Source of the DNA: JAVWJP01 sp036638975
GTDB lineage: Bacteria > Bacillota > Clostridia > Oscillospirales > Ruminococcaceae
NCBI GenBank assembly: GCA_036638975.1
Contig: JAVWJP010000017.1
Location: 1 to 45,112 of the forward strand
DNA: 45,112 nucleotides
Direction of reading: 5' to 3'
A program made the translations under genes and the position numbers. The notes beneath the pieces are model-generated. The model saw nothing but the letters and a program-made list of their open reading frames with translations. It had not been told where the DNA came from and ran no database searches. Position 1 is the stretch's first letter; each line of letters opens with the position of its first letter. Shown in pieces: positions 15,366-22,931 of the stretch.

Positions 15366-16058
15366 ATGTCTATGGGTAAAATTTTAGTTGCGGACGATGA
15401 CAAAAATATTTGTGAACTTTTAAGGCTATATCTTGAAAAAGAGGGATATATTGTGGTGCTTGCAAATGACGGCGAAGAAGCGCTTGCAAAGTTTACCGCC
15501 GAGAACCCCGATATACTTCTTTTGGACGTGATGATGCCTAAGCTGGACGGTTGGCAGGTGTGCCGCGAAATCCGTAAAAAATCCGAAGCACCTATTATAA
15601 TGGTTACGGCAAAGGGCGAAACCTTTGACAAGGTGCTGGGGCTGGAGCTTGGAGCGGACGACTATGTTGTAAAGCCGTTTGATGCTAAAGAAATAGTTGC
15701 CCGTATAAAGGCAGTTATGCGCCGCACAGGTAAAACGACCACCGAGCATAATATAAAAGAAGTTGTTTATGACAAGCTTGTTGTAAACATGACAAAATAC
15801 GAGCTTAAAGTTGACGGGCGCGTTGTTGACACACCGCCAAAGGAGCTGGAGCTTTTGTTCCACCTTGCAAGCAACCCAAACCGTGTGTACACGCGCGACC
15901 AGCTTCTGGACGAGGTATGGGGCTTTGAGTATTACGGTGACAGCCGCACGGTAGATGTTCATGTAAAGCGCTTGCGCGAAAAGCTTGAAAGCGTAAGCGA
16001 CAAGTGGACGCTTAAAACAGTGTGGGGCGTCGGATATAAGTTTGAAGTGAAGGAATAA
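15366..16058 (+). CDS. Response regulator, OmpR/PhoB family
   Basis: This 230-aa cytosolic response regulator has a receiver domain (ILVADDDKNI with the acidic pair, phospho-acceptor Asp54 in LLLDVMMP, Thr in MVTAKGE, Lys in DDYVVKPFD) and a winged-helix DNA-binding domain (LTPPKELELLFHLASNPNRVYTRDQLLDEVWG, then SRTVDVHVKRLREKLE). Its kinase partner starts 4 bp after its stop, and an HtrA protease gene follows. The start ATG 15366 has GGAGG upstream. It resembles B. subtilis CssR in context, which suggests an envelope-stress role, but the sequence alone does not prove it. Confidence 0.94.
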   Translation: MSMGKILVADDDKNICELLRLYLEKEGYIVVLANDGEEALAKFTAENPDILLLDVMMPKLDGWQVCREIRKKSEAPIIMVTAKGETFDKVLGLELGADDYVVKPFDAKEIVARIKAVMRRTGKTTTEHNIKEVVYDKLVVNMTKYELKVDGRVVDTPPKELELLFHLASNPNRVYTRDQLLDEVWGFEYYGDSRTVDVHVKRLREKLESVSDKWTLKTVWGVGYKFEVKE

Positions 16059-16062
16059 CGCA

Positions 16063-17526
16063 ATGCAAAAAAGTTTGCTTTCAAAATATTTTACAATATG
16101 CTCGGCGCTTATTTTGGCGAGTATAGTAATTTTGGGCGCAATTTTAATGGTGTTTGCCGCGCAGTATTTTACCATGGACAAGCAAAAGCTGCTTATGAGA
16201 AACGCAAGCCAGGCTCTTGCACTTACCGAGGCAGAGTATAAGAGCAACGGCTATACCGAGGTTAATTCATATACGCTTAAAACAGGGTATACTATTTTAG
16301 GAAACGCCATAGACGCCACAATTTTCTTAACCTATCCGGACGGTAAAACACAGCTTTGTACAGATGAGAACCCATGCACGCACTTTACCTACATGGTGCC
16401 GCAAACTGTTCTGCAAAAAATAAAAACCGACGGAGAATATAAAGAAAGGGGCAAGCTGGGCGGTATATATAAAGAAAATTATTATACCGTGGGGCTGCCG
16501 CTTACTCACCCGTCGGGCGAGGTTGTTGCATATATATTTGTTTCGTCCTCTGCTACGGCAATGCAGTATTTTTTGGTAGAGATACTTAATATGTTTGCAA
16601 TAAGCTCTCTTGCCGTAATAGTTATAAGCTTTATTATCATTTACTTTATAACCTCGCGTATGGTAAAGCCCCTGCGGGAGATGGTAAGTGCAACACAAAG
16701 CTTTTCTAAGGGCGATTTTGGCGTTCGTGTGCCCGTGACAAGCTACGACGAGGTTGGTCAGCTTGCCATAGCCTTTAACAACATGGCAACCTCACTAGCA
16801 AGCACCGAGGCGGTGCGCCGCAGCTTTATAGGCAATGTTTCGCACGAGCTTAAAACGCCCATGACTACCATTGCGGGCTTTATAGATGGCATTTTGGACG
16901 GTACTATACCACCGGATAAGCGCGACAAATACCTCCGCATAGTTTCGGACGAGGTAAACAGGCTGGCGCGTCTTGTAAAATCTATGCTCAATATCGCCAG
17001 AATGGAGTCCGGCGAAATGAAGCTTGCACCCACCGATTTTGATATAAATGAAACCGTATGTACCACTGTCTTTTCGTTCGAGCAAAAGATAGACGAAAAG
17101 CAGCTTGAAATTCGCGGCCTTGACAGCGGCAAGTTTATGGTAAGCGCCGACAGCGACCTTATTCATCAGGTGGTGTATAATCTTGTTGAAAACGCAGTTA
17201 AGTTTGTAAATGTCGGCGGTTATTTAGAGTTTAGCTACCGCATAGAGGGTGCATATACCTGTGTAGGCATCAAAAACTCCGGTGATGGCATACCAAAGGA
17301 CGAGATTCCCCATGTGTTTGAAAAATTCTATAAGTCTGACCGCTCTCGCAGTCTTGATAAAAACGGGGTTGGCTTGGGGCTTCATATAGTGCGCACTATA
17401 GTAAACCTTCATTCAGGTAATATAATTGTGCGCAGTGTCGAGGGCGAATATTGTCAATTTGAATTTACCGTTCCCACTGCAAAAAACAGCAAGGGTATAT
17501 TAAGAAAAACTTCACAAACTCAATAA
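16063..17526 (+). CDS. Sensor histidine kinase, two transmembrane segments with HAMP
   Basis: This 487-aa membrane sensor has TM1 at about residues 10-35, an extracytoplasmic sensing domain at about 36-175, TM2 at about 180-202 and a HAMP domain beginning MVKPLREMVSATQSFSKGDF. A HisKA domain has phospho-acceptor His261 in GNVSHELKTPM, followed by an HATPase domain with N-box HQVVYNLVENAVKF, G1 GDGIPKDEI, F-box FEKFYKSDRS and G2 GVGLGLHIVR. All catalytic boxes are intact. It lies 4 bp after the response regulator, so the two are translationally linked partners. The HtrA gene 122 bp downstream suggests it senses envelope protein stress; the signal is not known. Confidence 0.94.
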   Translation: MQKSLLSKYFTICSALILASIVILGAILMVFAAQYFTMDKQKLLMRNASQALALTEAEYKSNGYTEVNSYTLKTGYTILGNAIDATIFLTYPDGKTQLCTDENPCTHFTYMVPQTVLQKIKTDGEYKERGKLGGIYKENYYTVGLPLTHPSGEVVAYIFVSSSATAMQYFLVEILNMFAISSLAVIVISFIIIYFITSRMVKPLREMVSATQSFSKGDFGVRVPVTSYDEVGQLAIAFNNMATSLASTEAVRRSFIGNVSHELKTPMTTIAGFIDGILDGTIPPDKRDKYLRIVSDEVNRLARLVKSMLNIARMESGEMKLAPTDFDINETVCTTVFSFEQKIDEKQLEIRGLDSGKFMVSADSDLIHQVVYNLVENAVKFVNVGGYLEFSYRIEGAYTCVGIKNSGDGIPKDEIPHVFEKFYKSDRSRSLDKNGVGLGLHIVRTIVNLHSGNIIVRSVEGEYCQFEFTVPTAKNSKGILRKTSQTQ

Positions 17527-17648
17527 TTGACACATGAAAATTATGTAATATTTTAAAAATCAGTTTCTTTTTATTTCATATTTTACCTATATAATAGCTT
17601 TATACAGTAAATCATGCGATAATGGCTCGCAACAGGAGGTATTTTTAG

Positions 17649-19160
17649 ATGAACGACTTTAATATGGGTAATAAGCCAAACCCAAACGGAACAGGCAATA
17701 CTCCGCCGCAGTACTGCAATGCTTATAAAGCAACAGGCAGTAACACAAGCTGGCAGCCGCCGCAGCAAAACAGCGGCACATGGCAGCAGGCACAGAACTA
17801 CAGCCAAAACTATAACAGCGGCGCACAGCAGGCTCAGCACGATGAGTACAAGTGGAATTTTGCCGATTATGAAAATTCCGGAGGAAAACCGCCCAAAAAG
17901 AAGAATAAGGGACTTATAGTTTTTGTTGGCATAGTTTGCTCTATGCTTGCGATTGCTGTAATAGGCTTTGCGGGCTATGGCGTTTATAATATCATTGATA
18001 ACAAAATGGTAGAGCAGCTTGCACCAAGCTCTCAGGCGCCGGAACCACCACAAAGTCCTGAGCTTAATATAAGCAATTTACCCTCTACAGAAGCGCCGGA
18101 GGTGACCGCAAATGGTGTTCTTACCACAAAGCAGATTGCGGCAAAGGTGCAGCCCTCTGTGGTTGGAATAGTAGCATATTTGCCCGCTGTGCAGGGCAAC
18201 ACGCTTTATGGCTTTTCTAACGGCTCTACAATGCAAATGAGCGAGGGCTCAGGCATTATAATGAGCAGTGACGGATATATTATTACAAATGCACACGTTG
18301 TAGAGGGCGCAACCGGTATGAAGGTGGTACTTAACAACAACGAGGAGTATGAAGCGCATCTGGTGGGGATAGATTCTTCAACAGACCTTGCTGTGATAAA
18401 TATTTCGGCTAAAAACCTCACACCCGCAGAGTTTGGAGATTCTACAAAGCTGATGGTAGGCGAGGACGTTGTGGCTATAGGCAACCCGGGCGGGCTAGAG
18501 TTTGCAAACTCGCTTACAAAGGGTGTAGTTTCGGGTATAAACCGTCCCATGAAAAGGGCGGACGGCACGGCGGCGAGCTACACGATGAATTGTATTCAGA
18601 CAGATGCTGCTATAAACCCCGGTAATTCGGGCGGCGCGCTTGTAAACGAGTACGGGCAGGTGGTGGGGATAAATTCGTCTAAAATCTCTGCTACAAGCTA
18701 TGAGGGCTTGGGCTTTGCCATACCTATAAACGAGGCGAAACCAATAGTTGATGATTTGATTGCAAACGGGCACGTAACAGGTCGTGTAAAGCTTGGCATT
18801 ACAGGCATGGCTATAGATGAAATGACGGCACGGTATAACAATGTGCCAATGGGCTTTTTGGTACAATCAACAGATATAAACTCTGACATTGCCACAAAGG
18901 GCATTCTCCCAGGAGATATTATAACAAAGATAGATGGCAAGGAGATTTACTCTCTCAGCGTTATAGCAGAGCATTTGCGCAGCTTTAAAGCGGGTGATAG
19001 GGTAACTATTACGGTGTTCCGCAGAACCTCCGGCAAGCAGGACACTACATTTGAAGTAACTGTAGCTGTCATGGAGGACAGTGGAAAAAATATTAAACGA
19101 GAGCCTGAGAAAAGCGAGCAAGAGCCGCCAAACGGTAACTTTTTTTCTTTCTTAGGTTAA
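17649..19160 (+). CDS. HtrA/DegP-like membrane-anchored serine protease with PDZ domain
   Basis: This 503-aa trypsin-like protease probably degrades or refolds misfolded exported proteins. An unusually long cytosolic N-terminal tail (about 85 aa), rich in Asn, Gln, Pro and Tyr, precedes a Lys-rich stretch and one membrane segment at about 88-112. The protease domain has catalytic His216 (TNAHVVEG), Asp246 (SSTDLAVINI) and Ser327 (GNSGGALVN). A PDZ domain follows (LPGDIITKIDGKEIYS). The start ATG 17649 has AGGAGG upstream. It follows a two-component system, as in the CssRS-htrA arrangement, and is closed by a terminator at 19197. Confidence 0.95.
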   Translation: MNDFNMGNKPNPNGTGNTPPQYCNAYKATGSNTSWQPPQQNSGTWQQAQNYSQNYNSGAQQAQHDEYKWNFADYENSGGKPPKKKNKGLIVFVGIVCSMLAIAVIGFAGYGVYNIIDNKMVEQLAPSSQAPEPPQSPELNISNLPSTEAPEVTANGVLTTKQIAAKVQPSVVGIVAYLPAVQGNTLYGFSNGSTMQMSEGSGIIMSSDGYIITNAHVVEGATGMKVVLNNNEEYEAHLVGIDSSTDLAVINISAKNLTPAEFGDSTKLMVGEDVVAIGNPGGLEFANSLTKGVVSGINRPMKRADGTAASYTMNCIQTDAAINPGNSGGALVNEYGQVVGINSSKISATSYEGLGFAIPINEAKPIVDDLIANGHVTGRVKLGITGMAIDEMTARYNNVPMGFLVQSTDINSDIATKGILPGDIITKIDGKEIYSLSVIAEHLRSFKAGDRVTITVFRRTSGKQDTTFEVTVAVMEDSGKNIKREPEKSEQEPPNGNFFSFLG

Positions 19161-19196
19161 GTGCAAAACAATGTAAATAGCGGGGCTTTACCCGCA

Positions 19197-19231
19197 AAAA
19201 GCGAAGCAGAGTGTAACTCGGCTTCGCTTTT
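19197..19231 (+). terminator. Rho-independent terminator after htrA-like gene
   Basis: An 11-bp stem, AAAAGCGAAGC/GCTTCGCTTTT, ends in a T-rich tail. A small GCGGG/CCCGC hairpin at 19180-19195 lies just before it. Confidence 0.85.
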
Positions 19232-19420
19232 GTATTTGTATTTGTGCCTTACATAGTACCCACAGGTAAGCGGGGCGCATAGTATGTGTAAGACCAAATA
19301 AGCGCGGTGCGGCAAAGGTGGCAAAAATGCCCGTGAACAGCCCGCGCAATGGCCGCGCATAAATTTAGACCGCGAAGAGGCCGGCTTCTTCGCGGTTTAT
19401 AGCTTTTTGCACTTTAATAG
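19232..19420. ncRNA. Structured non-coding region, candidate RNA element of unknown family
   Basis: This region between the htrA terminator and the rpe promoter is GC-rich compared with other gaps here and has several nested stems. CTTACATA pairs with TATGTGTAAG (with a bulge). GCGCGG at 19302-19307 can pair with CCGCGC at either 19342-19347 or 19353-19358. GGC/GCC forms a small hairpin around 19319-19331. The region ends in a strong ACCGCGAAGA/TCTTCGCGGT hairpin at 19369-19396, followed by a short T-run. I could not match it to a named RNA family, and no promoter is obvious. It could also be a decayed gene remnant. Confidence 0.3.
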
Positions 19421-19470
19421 GATTAATACTTAAACTTTTTGTAAATATTTGCAAATTTTTAGTTATTGCA

Positions 19471-19500
19471 TTGACGTGGAGGGCTGTAGTAGGGTAAAAT
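19471..19500 (+). promoter_or_regulatory. Vegetative promoter for the rpe/Rnf-like operon
   Basis: The -35 is TTGACG (19471-19476) and the -10 is TAAAAT (19495-19500), with 18-bp spacing. The leader to GTG 19561 would be about 55 nt. No terminator is seen between here and 24801, so this could drive six genes. Confidence 0.6.
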
Positions 19501-19560
19501 GTAGGTTGAGATGTTGTGCAATAAATTAAATTAACTCAAAGTGAGAAATGAGGCAGAGCA

Positions 19561-20214
19561 GTGATAAAAATAGCACCGTCGATATTAGCGGCGGATTTTG
19601 CACGGCTTGGCGAGGAAGTGCGCGAGGTTATGCAGGCGGGTGCAGACTGGCTTCATGTAGACGTAATGGACGGCTGCTTTGTACCGAATATATCCATGGG
19701 ACCATGCGTCGTAAAGGCTCTGCGGAGCAGCACAGACGGTTTTTTTGATGTTCACCTTATGATACGTGACCCATATTTTTATATAGAGCAATTTGCAAAT
19801 GCGGGTGCGGATTTAATTTGTTTTCATGTGGAATCGGACAGCGATGCTTTAAAGACCATAGATAAAATTCGTTCATTTGGCAAAAAAGTCGGAATAGCCA
19901 TAAAGCCAAAAACATCTGAGGAAGTAATTCTGCCTTATTTGGGCTTAATAGATATGGTGCTTGTTATGACTGTGGAGCCGGGCTTTGGAGGACAAAGCTT
20001 TATGAGCGAAATGATGCCTAAGGTTTGTGCCGTTAAAAAAATGGTAAAAGACGGCGGCTTTAAGGTTATTATAGAAGCAGACGGCGGTATAGATGCGAAT
20101 ACAGTTAAAGCCGCGGTGCAAAGCGGGGTAGAGGTTGTGGTTGCGGGCAGTGCAATATATGGCAAAAAGAACTACAAAAGTGCCATAGAGGCACTGCGCT
20201 GTGCGGCAGAATAA
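19561..20214 (+). CDS. rpe: Ribulose-phosphate 3-epimerase
   Basis: This enzyme interconverts D-ribulose 5-phosphate and D-xylulose 5-phosphate in the pentose phosphate pathway (217 aa, TIM barrel, cytosol). Signature motifs are IAPSILAADFARLGEEV, WLHVDVMDGCFVPN (metal His and Asp), VHLMIRDP, VLVMTVEPGFGGQSF, EADGGIDANT and VVAGSAIYG. The start is GTG 19561, with a weak GAGG site upstream; the first residues, MIKIAPS, match homologs. It is the first gene of an operon with the Rnf-like genes, separated by 39 bp. Why it heads that operon is not clear from known pathways. Confidence 0.96.
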   Translation: MIKIAPSILAADFARLGEEVREVMQAGADWLHVDVMDGCFVPNISMGPCVVKALRSSTDGFFDVHLMIRDPYFYIEQFANAGADLICFHVESDSDALKTIDKIRSFGKKVGIAIKPKTSEEVILPYLGLIDMVLVMTVEPGFGGQSFMSEMMPKVCAVKKMVKDGGFKVIIEADGGIDANTVKAAVQSGVEVVVAGSAIYGKKNYKSAIEALRCAAE

Positions 20215-20253
20215 AAAAAGCTTTTTTATAGGAATTGTAGGTGGAACGCGCAA

Positions 20254-21282
20254 ATGGCAGGTTTTTTTACCAGAGGAATAATACTGGAGCAGCACAAAGA
20301 GCCCGCGCTTAGCCGCGAGCCACGCAAATTTTTTAATGCAAATACGCAAAATAACAGCTTTGATAATGCGGGGTTCCCACCGCCTGAGCAGCTTACGGCA
20401 GAACAAATTATAGAAATTGCACGGCTTGCCAACATTGTAGATGAACGTGACGGAGTTTTACTTTATAAAAAGCTTGCGGCGGGCAAGGTGGAAACAGTGG
20501 TGGGCGATGCCTCTGACGACGAGCCGTATATTTCAAGCCAGATAAACCCTTTGCTTAAAAAGGAGTCGCTTACCTTACAAGGGCTTAGCCTTGTTAAAAC
20601 GGCAGTGGGCGCAAAACAGAGCTATTTTGCGGTTTATAAAAACATAACTGATATTTCGGTTAAGATACCTAATAAAATAGGCGGAGTTACAGTAAAGCGT
20701 ATACGCGGCAGGTACCCCGCAGAATACCGCATAACAGATGAATTTAAGCATTGCGGGTCTATTCTTATGGTAGGTGTGTGCGCCCTTATACATTTGGCAA
20801 GGGCGGCGGCACATGGCAAGGTGCAGACAAGCTGTTTTTTGACTGTAGCGGGCAACTGCATTGCAAACCCTACAAACTTAGAGGTTTCGCTGGGAATGCC
20901 CATTATGCAGGTGCTGGAGCGCTGCGGGCTTTCTAAAGAGCCAAACGCTGTTGTGCTTGGCGGGCCTATGACCGGTATTTCTTGCAACAACCCCGAAAAC
21001 ACAGTTGTTACACATACTACACGCGCTATACTGGCGTTTAAAGAGGATAACCGTGAAAGACATTATAAGTGCATAGGCTGCGGGCGCTGTGTAGAGGCTT
21101 GCCCGGAGAATTTAACGCCATTTTATATCAACAAATGTATAGAGCACGGCAGGTTTTCTGAGCTGCCTTTTTATGAGATAGACCGCTGCATAGGCTGCGG
21201 AACCTGTTCTTATGTCTGTCCCGCAAAGCTTGATATTTCGGCGAACATTAAGGAGGCCCGAGCAAATGCTTTTAAGCCATAA
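20254..21282 (+). CDS. RnfC-like iron-sulfur protein, shortened, lacking the NADH/FMN-binding region
   Basis: This is homologous to the electron-transport complex subunit RnfC/RsxC, but only 342 aa; usual forms exceed about 430 aa. Two 4Fe-4S motifs are intact: C273, C276, C279, C283 (CIGCGRCVEACP) and C312, C315, C318, C322 (CIGCGTCSYVCP). The middle matches RnfC (FLTVAGNCIANPTNLEVSLG, LGGPMTGI). The N-terminal barrel-sandwich part with its conserved His-Ala-Pro loop is absent. The glycine-rich GxGGAGFPT loop is replaced by ANIVDERDGVLLYKKL, and ECEPY by DDEPY. NADH oxidation by flavin is therefore unlikely. The start has AGGTGG 9 nt upstream. The next gene overlaps its end by 17 bp. It probably docks at the inner membrane face with the D/E/A-like subunits. 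Confidence 0.85.
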   Translation: MAGFFTRGIILEQHKEPALSREPRKFFNANTQNNSFDNAGFPPPEQLTAEQIIEIARLANIVDERDGVLLYKKLAAGKVETVVGDASDDEPYISSQINPLLKKESLTLQGLSLVKTAVGAKQSYFAVYKNITDISVKIPNKIGGVTVKRIRGRYPAEYRITDEFKHCGSILMVGVCALIHLARAAAHGKVQTSCFLTVAGNCIANPTNLEVSLGMPIMQVLERCGLSKEPNAVVLGGPMTGISCNNPENTVVTHTTRAILAFKEDNRERHYKCIGCGRCVEACPENLTPFYINKCIEHGRFSELPFYEIDRCIGCGTCSYVCPAKLDISANIKEARANAFKP

Positions 21283-22294
21283 TGCACCGCATATAAAAAC
21301 AAGAGAATCTAACCGCACAGTTATGAGCGACGCAATTATAGCCCTGCTGCCGCTTTACCTTATGGCATTCTACTTTTACGGTTACCGCGCACTTCTGCTG
21401 GGGCTTACGTCGGTTTTTACTTGTGTACTTGCCGACTGCGCTTGTGTACTGCTGCGCGGAAGCTCTATTAATCCAAGAGATTTTTCAGCTATTGTAACAG
21501 GTATGATTATTCCGCTTTTATTGCCGGCATCTATACCCTATTATATAATTGTGGCGGGCGGGCTTTTTGCCATACTTTTTGTAAAGCAACCATTTGGAGG
21601 AGTAGGACAAAACCTTTTTAACCCTGCCGCCGCCGCTTTTGCGCTTATTGCCGTAAGCTGGCCGGAAAAAGCTTTTATGTACCCTATGCCCGTGCAAAAG
21701 CTGGAGCTTTTTGGTGAAGTTACGGCAAAGCTTGCCGAGGGACCGGCACACGCCTTAAAGCTTGGCGGTATACCCACCTTTAACATGTTGGACATGATGA
21801 CGGGCAACTTTTTAGGGCCTATGGGCGCTACCAATATACTGGTGCTTTTCACTTGTCTTATATACCTCATATTCCGCAAAACGGTCAGTTGGCAAACACC
21901 TGTAACCTTTGTGGCAACTGCGGCGCTTATTGCACTTTTATTCCCGCGCGTACCTACGACGGGCACTGCTTCGGCAATGCTTGAGATGCTTTCGGGTTCG
22001 CTTGTATTCGGTGCTGTTTTTATGCTGACAGACCCTGTAACTTCACCAAAACGCGGGCTTGCAAAATATATTTACGGTATGCTGGCGGCAGTTGTAACCA
22101 TGTTGTTCCGTCGTTTTGGCGGCTACGAAGAAACTGTGATGTTTGCAGTACTGCTTATGAATGCTTTTGCACCTATAATAGACAGATTAAGCGAAATTAT
22201 TCTGCGAATATTAAGGAGGGTAAACCTTGAGCCAAAGAAACATGCTAACAAGAATACGAAGGGCAAATCGAAGGAAAGCCCTGCACAAATTTAG
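21266..22294 (+). CDS. RnfD-like membrane subunit lacking the covalent-flavin threonine motif
   Basis: This is a 342-aa polytopic membrane protein of the NQR2/RnfD/RnfE family. RnfD hallmarks are FVKQPFGGVGQNLFNPAAAAFAL, SGSLVFGAVFMLTDPVTSPKRGLAKYIYG and RRFGGYEETVMFAVLLMNAFAPIID. In characterised RnfD a Thr in a S-x-A-T-P-L motif carries covalent FMN; the matching stretch here reads AEGPAHALKLGG (residues 157-168) and has no such Thr. The start is ATG 21266 with AGGAGG (21251-21256) 9 nt upstream, inside the end of the RnfC-like gene. The longer frame from 21212 has no such site. About 9-10 membrane segments are visible. It is translationally coupled to both neighbours. Confidence 0.85.
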   Translation: MLLSHNAPHIKTRESNRTVMSDAIIALLPLYLMAFYFYGYRALLLGLTSVFTCVLADCACVLLRGSSINPRDFSAIVTGMIIPLLLPASIPYYIIVAGGLFAILFVKQPFGGVGQNLFNPAAAAFALIAVSWPEKAFMYPMPVQKLELFGEVTAKLAEGPAHALKLGGIPTFNMLDMMTGNFLGPMGATNILVLFTCLIYLIFRKTVSWQTPVTFVATAALIALLFPRVPTTGTASAMLEMLSGSLVFGAVFMLTDPVTSPKRGLAKYIYGMLAAVVTMLFRRFGGYEETVMFAVLLMNAFAPIIDRLSEIILRILRRVNLEPKKHANKNTKGKSKESPAQI

Positions 22295-22931
22295 CGGAAT
22301 AGCCTCGCGCAACCCTGTGCTGGTAGAGGGTCTTTTGCTTGCACCTGTTGTTGTTGCAACTACATCACTTAAAAACGCCGTGGCACTTTCTATTACTTTA
22401 GCGGTGGTAACGCTGCCGACAATTGTGCTTGCGGCTATGATAAAAACGAAGCTGCCACACTGGCTTCGTGTGCCTATTTATGCTGTTACCGCCTCGCTTT
22501 TGCTTATACCCGCGGCAATGCTTGTTACACCTATAGCACCTACTATATTTGATTCTATGGGAATGTATTTTTCTCTTATGATTTTTAATTCGGTATTATT
22601 TACCCGTTCAGAAAGATATGCCGTTAAGGTAGACCCTCCGCAGGCGCTTTTGGACGGAGCTTGTTATTGCTTTGGCTTTTTTATTGCATCAGTACCGATA
22701 GCTGCACTGCGTGAGTTTTTAGGCTCTAATACTATTTGGGGCTTTCCTGTGGCGATTCCGTTTAAAATAAGTGCTATTATGCTGCCCTTTGCCGGCTTTA
22801 TGCTTGTGGGAATGTTTGCGGCGGGTTCGCGCTATTGCAGAACGCTTATACTTAAAATCAAGGCTAAACGCCGCCGTGTTAAAACACCTGTTATTGCGCT
22901 TTATCCAAGCTCTGAGGGGGGCGCATCATGA
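22227..22931 (+). CDS. RnfE-like membrane subunit lacking both cluster cysteines
   Basis: This is a 234-aa membrane protein aligned by eye with RnfE/RsxE: NPVLVEGLLLAPVVVATTS (normally NPxLVQLLGLCPxLAVT), LRVPIYAVTAS, MYFSLMIFNSVLFTRSERYA (normally IPLIVxNCxxxGRAEAFA), LLDGACYCFGF and ALREFLGSNT. Both cysteines that help bind the intramembrane 2Fe-2S cluster are replaced: Ala39 and Ser122. The start is TTG 22227 with AAGGAGGG 6 nt upstream, which makes an unusually long 68-bp overlap with the RnfD-like gene; ATG 22242 is a weaker choice. About six membrane segments and a basic C-terminal tail are present. The next gene overlaps it by 4 bp. Confidence 0.84.
   Translation: MSQRNMLTRIRRANRRKALHKFSGIASRNPVLVEGLLLAPVVVATTSLKNAVALSITLAVVTLPTIVLAAMIKTKLPHWLRVPIYAVTASLLLIPAAMLVTPIAPTIFDSMGMYFSLMIFNSVLFTRSERYAVKVDPPQALLDGACYCFGFFIASVPIAALREFLGSNTIWGFPVAIPFKISAIMLPFAGFMLVGMFAAGSRYCRTLILKIKAKRRRVKTPVIALYPSSEGGAS

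Noticed and set aside
20211..20229. AAAAAAGCTTTTTT palindrome after rpe as a terminator
   Set aside because: A/T-only stem with almost no loop is too weak; the next gene follows at 39 bp.
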